DNA of 9,876 nt from an uncultured Acetatifactor sp. (GCA_910585805.1 CAJUFB010000130.1:1-9876); one strand, 5' to 3'; shown: positions 1-5,839, numbered from the stretch's first letter. Program-made: numbers and translations. The notes: generated from the sequence alone by a model not told the origin.

Positions 1-72
1 TGGCCCTTTGGAAAAAGCGGCACACATTTCTTTCGCCCTTAACTAAATGACATTGGCTCATGAAGTTATTAA
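1..72 (+). other. Left-edge foreign sequence, possibly the tail of an IS transposase
   Basis: These bases do not belong to the gene that follows: in the frame of the 97-597 gene they hold stops at 40-42, 61-63 and 70-72. Another frame (from base 3) is open to a TGA at 45-47 and gives a short basic tail (ALWKKRHTFLSPLTK), which would suit the C-terminus of a transposase. Another frame (from base 2) also runs open to a TAA at 44-46, so the coding frame is not certain. The downstream gene seems to lose its 5' end here, so I infer an insertion or rearrangement junction near 70-75. No terminal inverted repeat could be identified. Confidence 0.25.
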
Positions 73-96
73 CATGAATACCAGCTGTCACAGGAC

Positions 97-597
97 ATGG
101 CGGGAGCCCGCAGGATGTTCTGGGATGCGGTGGATGTGATGGAACCGGACGATTATGTAAGGCGCCTGGAGCATGACAGGCTCCATGACTACGGCTATAC
201 CGCAGGGGACATGTCGCTGACCGGCCCCATGGATGCGGAGCGGGCAGTCATGCAGGGGCTGGAGTGCTATATCCTGAATCCGGACGGTTCCAGGGAGCCG
301 GTCCGTGACAGAGAGACTTACCAGCAGGCGCTTTCCCATGAGAAGCTGTTTGGCATGGAGGCGGCGGAAAAGGAGATCCTTCGGTATTTCAAGCAGGATG
401 CAGTCCCGCTTTTTAACCAGGAGGAAATGCGGAAGATTTATTCTCTTGCTCTGCAGGCCGGCATGAAGAACGAGCCGGAGGAGAACAGGCTGCTGGACGG
501 CATTATCCATAAGGCGGAGTGTTCCTTTCCGGGGGAAGGGCAGAGGGAGGCACCGGTCGAAGAGCAGGAAGCATTGCCGGGAGATGTCATACGGTAG
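97..597 (+). CDS. Hypothetical protein, probably 5'-truncated (ICE accessory gene)
   Basis: This is a 166-residue acidic protein of no family I can name. It is rich in short helices and carries several Tyr and Asp residues near the N-terminus (DYVRRL, LHDYGYTAGD). It resembles the C-terminal parts of long accessory proteins of clostridial conjugative elements, but that is only an impression. The ATG at 97 has no convincing ribosome binding site. The frame stays open upstream to codon 73 (HEYQLSQD before the Met) and reads like protein, so the original gene probably began further upstream and was cut by the foreign sequence at the left edge. It may be a non-expressed remnant. The stop is TAG at 595-597. 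The next gene follows after a 100-bp gap in which I see no clear promoter or terminator. Confidence 0.6.
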   Translation: MAGARRMFWDAVDVMEPDDYVRRLEHDRLHDYGYTAGDMSLTGPMDAERAVMQGLECYILNPDGSREPVRDRETYQQALSHEKLFGMEAAEKEILRYFKQDAVPLFNQEEMRKIYSLALQAGMKNEPEENRLLDGIIHKAECSFPGEGQREAPVEEQEALPGDVIR

Positions 598-696
598 GAC
601 AGCTGGAAGGCAGTTTTGGAATATCCTGACGTTTTACAATGAAATTCGATACAGGATGAAAATTCAGCTCAAGACTGCCAGGACAGAAAAGAGGGA

Positions 697-1338
697 ATGA
701 TGAACGATTATAAAATGAATTTCTATGTGGATTATATCAACCGGAATGTGCTGAACCGGATCAATTATGCACGTCTCCAGGAAGATTACCAGACAGAAGA
801 AAAGGCATATGCCAAGAGCGTGCTGGACGCTCTTCACCAGGGTGTGCTGGAAGTGTACGGCACGGAAACTTTTGACCGTGACACGCTGGAAGAGGGATTT
901 GTCCTTCTGCCGGGAGTGCTGCAGTCCAGGGAGAAAAGCAATGTCTGTATCGCCCTTCTGGAACTGGATTTATCCTCATCAGGGGAACACTGGGGGAGGG
1001 ACTATCTGACAAAGTATGGCTGTATCAATCCCCGTGAAGAGGAAATGCCGGATGCAGTGCGCCAGTTCCTGAAAGAGACCTACGGAGCCTATGACTATGG
1101 TTACACGGCAACGCTCAAGGACGATATCCATGTGGATAAGGAGCGCCTGCCGAATACGCTGAAGGAGATTCTGGCGGATTTCAGGAACCATGTGTTTGTG
1201 CCGTGCAGCCGGGAGGGGTGTCGGAAAATCTACTGGACTATACGGAGGACGGAAGTTTGGAGAGGTAGGCGGTTATGGCAGGATGGAAAACGCAGGCGGA
1301 GGTTGCGGCGATACGGAAGCGGTATCCCGCAGACATGA
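697..1338 (+). CDS. Hypothetical ICE protein with a probable C-terminal frameshift
   Basis: As read, the gene encodes 213 residues; a GAGGG ribosome binding site at 691-695 favours the second ATG (700). The first about 168 residues look like normal protein (YVDYINRN, GAYDYGYTATL, HVDKERLPNTLKEIL). After residue 168 the composition changes abruptly to an Arg/Trp-rich tail (RRTEVWRGRRLW). From about 1200 another frame instead encodes AVQPGGVSENLLDYTEDGSL and stops with TAG at 1266-1268, just before the next gene's ATG at 1275. A single missing base near 1198-1202 would join the two frames, giving an original protein of about 190 residues ending at 1268. I do not recognise the family. The change may be tolerated, but the normal C-terminus is lost. 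Confidence 0.6.
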   Translation: MMNDYKMNFYVDYINRNVLNRINYARLQEDYQTEEKAYAKSVLDALHQGVLEVYGTETFDRDTLEEGFVLLPGVLQSREKSNVCIALLELDLSSSGEHWGRDYLTKYGCINPREEEMPDAVRQFLKETYGAYDYGYTATLKDDIHVDKERLPNTLKEILADFRNHVFVPCSREGCRKIYWTIRRTEVWRGRRLWQDGKRRRRLRRYGSGIPQT

Positions 1339-1541
1339 ACGAGCAGGGAATGCCGCCCGGGCTGAAAGGGATTGTGAAGTCTGTGGATGATGCGGGACAG
1401 CTGCATATGGTCTGGGAGAACGGCAGGTTCCTGGCCCTTGTGCCAGGGGCTGACCGGTTTCATCGGCTGCCGGAGCCGCAGGTGGAGAATCCGGCAGGAA
1501 AGGAAGGGCTGTCGGAGGAAACAGACGAAATGGAGCGGTGA
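1275..1541 (+). CDS. DUF4314-type small protein, domain apparently shortened
   Basis: This 88-residue protein contains the typical DUF4314 pattern: an N-terminal helix ending in IRKRYPA, then PPGLKGIVKSVDDAGQLHM, then VWENGRFLALVPGADRF. Such proteins are frequent beside antirestriction-type and toprim genes in clostridial conjugative elements, and their biochemical role is unknown. Family members as I recall them have a short strand (GTRVxLxxMxD-like) between the YP(A/P) and PPG motifs. Here PA is followed almost at once by DMNEQGMPPG, so about 8 residues seem to be missing in frame. The ATG at 1275 follows an AGAGG at 1261-1265 and lies 7 bases after the inferred original stop of the upstream gene. 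The C-terminus is acidic and ends MER. Confidence 0.75.
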   Translation: MAGWKTQAEVAAIRKRYPADMNEQGMPPGLKGIVKSVDDAGQLHMVWENGRFLALVPGADRFHRLPEPQVENPAGKEGLSEETDEMER

Positions 1542-1554
1542 AAAAGCGGAGGCA

Positions 1555-1583
1555 TTGAAGAAAGGCTGCCAGTCTGCTATACT
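1555..1583 (+). promoter_or_regulatory. Sigma-A-type promoter upstream of the flavin reductase operon
   Basis: TTGAAG (1555-1560) and TATACT (1578-1583) are separated by 17 bases, and TG at 1575-1576 makes an extended -10. Transcription would start near 1590, leaving a leader of about 100 nt before the 1692 gene. The leader contains a small hairpin (CAGCA/TGCTG near 1650-1664), but I recognise no known riboswitch. Confidence 0.55.
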
Positions 1584-1691
1584 GGAATTATCCGACAGGT
1601 GTTTTGGTGCAGATAAGGCTTTCGATATGGCCTGTTGCATAACCGGAGCAGCAAAGCCTGCTGGAAATAAGAGCCGGGAGGTAAATACAGG

Positions 1692-1892
1692 ATGGCAGAG
1701 GAAAAGCGGAAAGAGACAGATGAAGAGCTGATGGAGCGTTTTGACAGCTTTGTCAGGGCAACAATCTTGGAGGAAGGAAATAAACTGCGGGCAGAGAAGG
1801 GGTATCCGCTCCTGACGGAAGAGGATATGGCGGATGTGGATACCCTCTCCGGCCTGAAAGAACGCTTTGGAACAAAGGAGGATAACCAATGA
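1692..1892 (+). CDS. Small acidic helical protein, translationally coupled to flavin reductase
   Basis: This is a 66-residue protein, highly charged and mostly helical by composition (KETDEELMERFDSFVRATILEE), with no Cys, membrane segment or catalytic motif. A GGGAGG ribosome binding site at 1676-1681 precedes the ATG. The 3' end overlaps the start of the flavin reductase gene (ATGA, 1889-1892), so both are probably translated from one mRNA starting near 1590. The N-terminal part faintly resembles the beginning of small sigma-70-like regulators found in clostridial mobile elements, but the HTH region is absent. It could be a regulator remnant, a partner of the reductase or an unrelated small protein. 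No function is assigned. Confidence 0.65.
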   Translation: MAEEKRKETDEELMERFDSFVRATILEEGNKLRAEKGYPLLTEEDMADVDTLSGLKERFGTKEDNQ

Positions 1893-2449
1893 GGAAGAAC
1901 TTTGGAGCGAAGCCGTGGACGTATCCGCAGCCGGTATTTATTATTGCCACCTACGGGGAGGACGGGACACCGGATGCCATGAACGCCGCATGGGGAGGCA
2001 TCAGTGATGACACACAGATTTCCATGTGTCTTTCCGCAGGGCATAAGACAGTGGCAAATATCCTTGCCCGTGGCGCTTTTACGGTGAGCATGGCGGATGC
2101 GGCCCATGTGGCAGAGTGCGATTATGTTGGGATTGAGTCCGCAAACAAAGTGCCGGATAAGCTGGCAGGGGCAGGGTTCCATACGGAAAAGGCGGAATAT
2201 GTGGACGCTCCTGTTATCCTGGAACTGCCCATGGCAGTGGAGTGCAGGCTGATAAGCTACGATAAGGAGACCTGCAGGCTGGTGGGCGAGATCGTCAATG
2301 TTTCGGCGGATGAAAAGATCCTGGACGAAAACGGGAAGATTGACCCGGCAAAGCTGGAACCCATTGTGTTTGATCCGGTGAACAATGCCTATCTGAAGCT
2401 GGGCGAAAAGGTGGGGAATGCTTTTCAGGACGGAATGAAGCTGAAATAA
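1889..2449 (+). CDS. Flavin reductase family protein (flavoredoxin-like)
   Basis: This is a complete 186-residue protein of the flavin reductase-like (FMN-binding split barrel) family. Visible hallmarks are the N-terminal PVFIIATYGEDGTPDAMNAAWGG segment, SMCLSAGHKTVANI, the FTVSMAD strand, and a C-terminal FDPVNNAYLKLGEKVG. Family members bind FMN and transfer electrons from NAD(P)H or ferredoxin-type donors to flavin or other acceptors in the cytoplasm of anaerobes. The ribosome binding site AAAGGAGG is strong and the start overlaps the stop of the upstream small gene. No conjugation role is known, so it is best seen as cargo, perhaps for redox or xenobiotic metabolism. The length agrees with the family and no lesion is seen. 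The exact substrate cannot be read from sequence. Confidence 0.88.
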   Translation: MRKNFGAKPWTYPQPVFIIATYGEDGTPDAMNAAWGGISDDTQISMCLSAGHKTVANILARGAFTVSMADAAHVAECDYVGIESANKVPDKLAGAGFHTEKAEYVDAPVILELPMAVECRLISYDKETCRLVGEIVNVSADEKILDENGKIDPAKLEPIVFDPVNNAYLKLGEKVGNAFQDGMKLK

Positions 2450-2482
2450 CGGCAGATAAAACAGAAACAATAACAGGATAAC

Positions 2483-2498
2483 AGCAGAATAGCAGAAT
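2483..2498. repeat. Short tandem repeat (AGCAGAAT x2) in an A-rich spacer
   Basis: Two perfect 8-bp copies lie back to back in the 65-bp gap between the flavin reductase and toprim genes, just after a 7-bp direct repeat (ATAACAG twice, 2470-2484). The gap is rich in A and CA and looks like slippage-prone spacer. No promoter or terminator is evident. Confidence 0.5.
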
Positions 2499-2514
2499 AG
2501 CAACACAGTGCAGG

Positions 2515-3627
2515 GTGCTGGCGGAATGGATGAAAAACCATTTTGCCGGCGCCTTTTCTGGTTTTAGGGAGGTGACGGTTACGGACAGACAAACAGCCAT
2601 GAGACGGCGCCCCATGCCTTTTACGGAAGAACAGATGAAGCAGGTCTTTGACACCAATATCATAGATTTTGCCGTCAGCCACGGCTTTGAGGTGGAGAAA
2701 GGCGACCGGAACACGGTCCATGTGAAGCACAGCGGCGGTCTTTACCTGTTCCGGCACGGGCGGGGGTATTACCAGTTTGCCGGGGAGAAGAGAGGGAACA
2801 TTATCCAGTTTGCCCAGGAATACCTGGGGGCTACAGACTTCAAAAGTGCAGTGGAGATGATCCCGGGCTGCCGCGCCTACGGGCAGACAGAACATTATGT
2901 GACGCCGGTGGAGAAGAAGCCCAGAGGGGAGCTGGTGCTGCCGCCGAAAGATAAGGATTTTAACCGAACCATCGCTTATCTGACCCGTACCCGTGGCATT
3001 GACAGCGAGATCGTGTACGCCATGATCAACCAGAACAAAATCTATCAGGCAGTCACACAGAAAAATGGGTATACCTTCCGAAACTGCGCTTTTGTAGGCT
3101 ATGACGGGGAAGGAAAGCCGCGGTATTGCGCGCTCCGCTCTCCCAGCAGTGACAGGAAGTTCCGGCAGGATATGGAGAATTCCGACAAGACCTACGGCTT
3201 CTGCATGGAGGGGCGCTCTGACCGGGTGTATGAGTTTGAGGCGCCCATTGACGCCATGAGCCATGCGACCCTGTGCAGGCTGTACGGCATTGACTGGCGG
3301 GAGGATCACCGGGTGGCAGAGGGGTGCCTGTCGGATAAGGCCCTTTCCCGCTATTTGAAAAGCCACCCGGAGATTCGGGAGATTGTGTTCTGCTATGACA
3401 ATGACATAGAGGGAAAAGACGCAGACGGGCAGCCCCGCAATCATGGGCAGGTGCAGGCGAACCAGTCAGCAGAGGCGTTTGCAAAGGCGGGATATAAGGT
3501 GTTCATCCAGACCCCGCAGACAAAGGACTTTAATGAGGATCTGCTTACCTTCCGGGAAATGTCGGCCAGGAGCAGGGACAGTCCTGAAAGAACAGAAGAG
3601 GAAGAACGGGAAGCGGCATATCCCTGA
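2515..3627 (+). CDS. DUF3991 / toprim-domain protein (primase-like, ICE DNA processing)
   Basis: The protein has 370 residues from the GTG at 2515. The N-terminal third (FAVSHGFEVEKGDRNTVHV, RGYYQFAGEKRGNIIQFAQ) is like the degenerate, cysteine-free zinc-ribbon and DUF3991 part of these proteins. It is followed by a toprim-like domain with the conserved Glu in VYEFEAPID (E242), the DxD motif in FCYDNDIEG (D295, D297) and a C-terminal KDFNEDLL. Relatives sit in clostridial ICEs and plasmids and are thought to act in DNA replication or processing during transfer. The start is unclear: AGGGAGG at 2566-2572 is the only good ribosome binding site, and the next in-frame codon at proper distance is ACG (2581), not ATG. 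In-frame GTG 2515, ATG 2530, GTG 2572 and ATG 2599 lack a good site. The core is intact. The stop overlaps an ATG (TGATG) of the next frame. Confidence 0.82.
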   Translation: MLAEWMKNHFAGAFSGFREVTVTDRQTAMRRRPMPFTEEQMKQVFDTNIIDFAVSHGFEVEKGDRNTVHVKHSGGLYLFRHGRGYYQFAGEKRGNIIQFAQEYLGATDFKSAVEMIPGCRAYGQTEHYVTPVEKKPRGELVLPPKDKDFNRTIAYLTRTRGIDSEIVYAMINQNKIYQAVTQKNGYTFRNCAFVGYDGEGKPRYCALRSPSSDRKFRQDMENSDKTYGFCMEGRSDRVYEFEAPIDAMSHATLCRLYGIDWREDHRVAEGCLSDKALSRYLKSHPEIREIVFCYDNDIEGKDADGQPRNHGQVQANQSAEAFAKAGYKVFIQTPQTKDFNEDLLTFREMSARSRDSPERTEEEEREAAYP

Positions 3628-3644
3628 TGCCGGAAAGGAGGCTT

Positions 3645-3995
3645 ATGAGGCCGGTTTATGTGTGCCAGCTGGAAGAGCGGAAACAGGCGGAGATAAGGAA
3701 GCTGTTGGAGGGACTGATTCTTCACGGTTGCGGCGGTAAGGAGTCCGAAGTGGAACGGTATTACGGCATGAGTTTTGAGGAAGCCGTACAGAACGGCATG
3801 GATTCCAAGATTGTGGATCTGGATTACCTCATGGTATTTTATGCCGGGGAATATGATTCCGGAAAGGCGGATGCCGCTGTGATCTCCAGCATTTTAAAAG
3901 AGGCGAGAAAAGTTGATGATGTACCGCCGTTTGTCTATCCCTGCGACCGTCGGTCGGACAGGATGGAACTGCAGAAAGATGAGTGGGAGCGGTAA
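3645..3995 (+). CDS. Hypothetical ICE accessory protein
   Basis: This is a 116-residue protein from the ATG at 3645, chosen because AAGGAGG (3635-3641) lies directly upstream. An in-frame ATG at 3627 overlapping the toprim stop has no such site. The sequence is acidic and helical (LEERKQAEIRKLLEGL, EEAVQNGM, AAVISSILKEARKVDD) with two Cys and no membrane segment or known catalytic motif. Its tight position behind the toprim gene suggests one operon with it. I do not recognise the family. The last codons (TGGGAGCGGTAA) are identical to those ending the Fic gene at 5802-5813 and place a GGAG just before the next small gene. Confidence 0.65.
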   Translation: MRPVYVCQLEERKQAEIRKLLEGLILHGCGGKESEVERYYGMSFEEAVQNGMDSKIVDLDYLMVFYAGEYDSGKADAAVISSILKEARKVDDVPPFVYPCDRRSDRMELQKDEWER

Positions 3996-4008
3996 GATGG
4001 AGGTGTGT

Positions 4009-4149
4009 ATGAAAGTGGTTTTGACTGGAGCGCTGGCAGTTGCGGGGATTGCTGTGTTTGTGGTGCCTGCCCTTGCCCACGGGGAGAGGGTGTGCAGGGA
4101 GGTCAGCGGCTTCCTGGCAGTTTTAAAACATTTAAGGAACTGTAGATAA
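4009..4149 (+). CDS. Small membrane or signal-peptide protein, 3' end supplied by a MITE-like element
   Basis: This is a 46-residue peptide. The ATG at 4009 follows GGAGG (3999-4003); an ATG at 3997 in the same frame is an alternative. The N-terminal KVVLTGALAVAGIAVFVVPALAHG is a clear hydrophobic segment with an ALA-H cleavage-like end, so it is either a signal peptide or a single membrane span. The short rest contains one Cys before the last four residues. The final codons (RNCR and stop) lie inside the left terminal repeat of the 4135-4236 element, so the natural C-terminus was probably replaced by the insertion. The original protein may have been only slightly longer. The function is unknown. 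Its position in the operon suggests an ICE accessory role at the membrane. Confidence 0.45.
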   Translation: MKVVLTGALAVAGIAVFVVPALAHGERVCREVSGFLAVLKHLRNCR

Positions 4150-4236
4150 TTAACCACTCAAAGTAAATTCTCTGAAAGCCTGAAAAATCAAGGCTTTTGC
4201 ATTTATGTTTTGAGCGGCAATTTATCTACAATTCCT
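4135..4236. mobile_element. 102-bp palindromic MITE-like element
   Basis: The ends form imperfect terminal inverted repeats of 26 bp with 21 matches: AGGAACTGTAGATAATTAAC at the left against AGGAATTGTAGATAAATTGC read from the right end inward. The inner part continues as a weak palindrome closed by a perfect AAAGCCT/AGGCTTT stem. No protein can be encoded. A size near 100 bp, end repeats and hairpin structure fit a miniature inverted-repeat element mobilised by a transposase in trans. A clear target duplication is not visible, since both flanks are A/T-rich (TTTA on the left, AAAA on the right). It could instead be a long bidirectional terminator. It separates the toprim operon from the toxin-antitoxin cassette. 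Confidence 0.55.
4175..4198 (+). terminator. Hairpin with short T-run inside the MITE-like element
   Basis: The perfect 7-bp stem AAAGCCT/AGGCTTT has a 9-base A-rich loop and is followed by TTTT. The outer palindrome would strengthen it. It could terminate transcription coming from the toprim operon, but the stem is short and AT-rich. Confidence 0.35.
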
Positions 4237-4257
4237 AAAACACGGATGCCTGCAAAT

Positions 4258-4300
4258 ATTGAAAAGCGGAAATGGGGATGATATAATGGGATTGAAAAGC
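4258..4300 (+). promoter_or_regulatory. Candidate operator: two direct 10-bp repeats across the promoter
   Basis: ATTGAAAAGC occurs exactly at 4258-4267, over the -35 box, and at 4291-4300, over the predicted start of transcription. The copies are 33 bp apart, about three helical turns, so a repressor could bind both on one face of the DNA. Many toxin-antitoxin operons are self-repressed. Whether any protein here binds these repeats is unknown. Confidence 0.4.
4259..4287 (+). promoter_or_regulatory. Near-consensus promoter of the MNT-HEPN-Fic cassette
   Basis: TTGAAA (4259-4264) and a perfect TATAAT (4282-4287) are spaced by 17 bases, with TG at 4279-4280 giving an extended -10. Transcription would start near 4294, about 68 nt before the ATG at 4362. 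A second TATAAT at 4320-4325 has no -35 at a proper distance. Confidence 0.75.
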
Positions 4301-4361
4301 AATTCCATTATCAAAATTCTATAATCGAAATGGATAGTAAAATCTACAGGGAGGTCTGGCT

Positions 4362-4691
4362 ATGGAGAAAATATATGCCATGAATGAGATACAGGCGATC
4401 ATCCGCCCGATCCTGCAGGATTACGGCGTAAGCCGGGCGTATCTTTTCGGCTCTTATGCCCGTGGGGAGGCTACAGGGCAGAGCGATATCGACCTGCGGA
4501 TTGACGGGGGCAGAATCCGCTCCATGTTCGGCCTGGGCGCCCTTTACCATGAACTGACGCAGGCGTTAAAGAAACCGGTGGATCTGGTGACGACAGAAGC
4601 CCTGTCCCATGACGCAAACGCAGCAAGGACGGAGGGGTTCCGTATCCGTATGAAGGAGGATGAAAAGCTGATTTATGAAGAAGAACATTGA
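4362..4691 (+). CDS. mntA-like: MNT-domain nucleotidyltransferase (MntA-type antitoxin)
   Basis: This is a complete 109-residue minimal nucleotidyltransferase. The catalytic motif GSX10DXD is exact: G30-S31, ten residues (YARGEATGQS), then D42-I43-D44. A third acidic residue is likely D75 in KKPVDLV. Proteins of the MntA type transfer AMP from ATP to a Tyr beside the active site of the HEPN toxin HepT and so inactivate it. The gene follows GGAGG at 4350-4354 (7-base spacing) and overlaps the HEPN gene by 17 bp, which is the classic paired arrangement. The antitoxin comes first in this operon. All catalytic residues are present, so it should be active. The exact number of AMP groups it adds cannot be predicted. 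Confidence 0.88.
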   Translation: MEKIYAMNEIQAIIRPILQDYGVSRAYLFGSYARGEATGQSDIDLRIDGGRIRSMFGLGALYHELTQALKKPVDLVTTEALSHDANAARTEGFRIRMKEDEKLIYEEEH

Positions 4692-5064
4692 CATCCTTGA
4701 GCATATCCTGACGTATTGTGAAGATATCGAGGCGGCTCTGGAACGCTTCGGGAGGGAGAAGGATATTTTTGACACGGACAGGGATTACCGCAATTCGGTC
4801 TGTATGAGCCTTCTTCAGATTGGAGAGCTGACCGGGCATCTGACAGAGGATTTCCGCGAGGGGACAAAAGACTCCATCTACTGGCCGGCGATTAAGGGGA
4901 TGAGGAACCTGTTTGCCCATAATTACGGCGCTGTGGACGTGGGGCTGGTATGGGAGACGGCAGTATCGGACATACCAGTCCTCCATGAGTTCTGTGAGCG
5001 GACAATACGGATGTTCCGTTTTCTGGAGCAGGAGGAAGCGCAGGACGGCGGCATGGAGCGTTGA
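4675..5064 (+). CDS. hepT-like: HEPN-domain protein (HepT-type RNase toxin)
   Basis: This is a 129-residue, all-helical HEPN protein with an exact RX4HXY motif: R77, H82 and Y84 in RNLFAHNY. In characterised HepT toxins R and H form the RNase site of a dimer, and the Tyr is the residue modified by the MNT partner. Other family signs are the N-terminal DILEHILTYCEDIEAAL and SVCMSLLQIGEL segments. The gene starts inside the end of the MNT gene. AAGGAGG at 4653-4659 is 15 bases away, so translation probably depends on coupling. The stop overlaps a possible TTG start of the Fic gene. The intact motif suggests a functional toxin kept in check by the upstream protein. The target RNA is not predictable. 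Confidence 0.88.
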   Translation: MKKNIDILEHILTYCEDIEAALERFGREKDIFDTDRDYRNSVCMSLLQIGELTGHLTEDFREGTKDSIYWPAIKGMRNLFAHNYGAVDVGLVWETAVSDIPVLHEFCERTIRMFRFLEQEEAQDGGMER

Positions 5065-5813
5065 CAGAAGCCATGAATGAAGGAGAAACGCCGATTTTGG
5101 ACGCAAAATACCATATGACAAGGGAAGAAACGCTCTTCGTTGTCAGACGGAATATCGTGGACTATATCTGGAAGAGCGCACGGCTGGAGGGGCTGGCCGT
5201 GACCTGCCCGGACACAGAGGCCATTTATAACGGCATGAGCGTTCAGGGGGTAAAGGTATCCGACATTGTGGCGGTGAACAATCTGAAACATGCATGGCAG
5301 TTTGTGCTGGATATGTTGGACGAGCCGACCGATTATTCTTTTGTCTGTAAGGTGAACCGGTGCGTGGGTGGAAACAGCCTGATTAACCGGGCGGGGTATC
5401 TGCGGAACGTGCCGGTGAGAATGGTTGGTACAACGTGGAAACCGGGCATGCCCATAGAATCCCAGATTAAAGAGGAAATGGCGGAAATAGGACAGATAGA
5501 GAACCCGACAGACCGGGCGCTGACCATGATGCTCTACCTTGTGCGGAAGCAGATGTTTCTGGACGGCAACAAGAGGACATCCATGCTGGCAGGCAACTAT
5601 GTGATGATTGGGGGCGGGTGCGGCATTATTTCTGTTCCTATTGAATTACAGCCGGTCTTTATGGGGCTGTTGATACGGTTTTATGAATCCAATGACATGA
5701 CAGAGATTAAGCAGTTTTTGTATGAGAACTGCATTGACGGCATTGAGTTTACCCCTTTGCCGGAGCAGGAAGCAGAGCGCAGACAGGAGAACCGGCAGGG
5801 ATGGGAGCGGTAA
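5061..5813 (+). CDS. Fic-family protein with His-to-Gln Fic motif and N-terminal inhibitory motif
   Basis: The protein has 250 residues from TTG 5061, which overlaps the HEPN stop as TTGA; ATG 5073 is an alternative, and neither has a good ribosome binding site. The N-terminal helix carries SARLEG (S39-G44), which fits the [S/T]xxxE[G/N] inhibitory motif of Fic proteins with a built-in inhibitor. The Fic core motif is QMFLDGNKR (164-172). It matches HxFxDGNKR except that the catalytic His is Gln. Fic enzymes transfer AMP or another nucleotide part to protein hydroxyls, and the His acts as general base, so activity may be lost or changed. I recall a Firmicute subgroup with Gln here, so it may be a family trait rather than decay. 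The C-terminal helices (ESNDMTEIKQFLYENCIDGI) look complete. It is the third gene of the toxin-antitoxin operon and is followed by a terminator. Confidence 0.83.
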   Translation: MTEAMNEGETPILDAKYHMTREETLFVVRRNIVDYIWKSARLEGLAVTCPDTEAIYNGMSVQGVKVSDIVAVNNLKHAWQFVLDMLDEPTDYSFVCKVNRCVGGNSLINRAGYLRNVPVRMVGTTWKPGMPIESQIKEEMAEIGQIENPTDRALTMMLYLVRKQMFLDGNKRTSMLAGNYVMIGGGCGIISVPIELQPVFMGLLIRFYESNDMTEIKQFLYENCIDGIEFTPLPEQEAERRQENRQGWER

Positions 5814-5839
5814 AACAAAAGCAGCGGAAAGATTTCAGG

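Noticed and set aside
1545..1690. Open stretch encoding AILELSDRCFGADKAFDMACC-like residues in another frame
   Set aside because: No start codon with a ribosome binding site, overlaps the 1692 gene out of frame, and the region holds a better supported promoter and leader.
1590..1690. Leader as a cobalamin or FMN riboswitch
   Set aside because: The conserved boxes of these riboswitches are not present; only a small hairpin is visible.
2468..2490. TAACAGGATAACAGCAGAAT resembling the I-SceI homing endonuclease site
   Set aside because: Several mismatches and a simple repeat origin explain it; no homing endonuclease gene is present.
2460..2500. Possible CRISPR-like or iteron repeats
   Set aside because: Only two 8-bp copies, with no regular spacer units.
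1230..2506. Long open frames on the minus strand opposite the DUF4314, flavin reductase and small genes
   Set aside because: They lie antisense to well-supported genes, lack ribosome binding sites and have Cys/His/Pro/Leu-rich shadow composition.
2425..3444. 339-residue open frame opposite the toprim gene
   Set aside because: It is antisense to a gene with clear DUF3991/toprim motifs; no motif or start signal of its own.
4298..4325. Second promoter using TATAAT at 4320
   Set aside because: The nearest TTGAAA is 22 bases upstream, too far for a standard sigma-A promoter.
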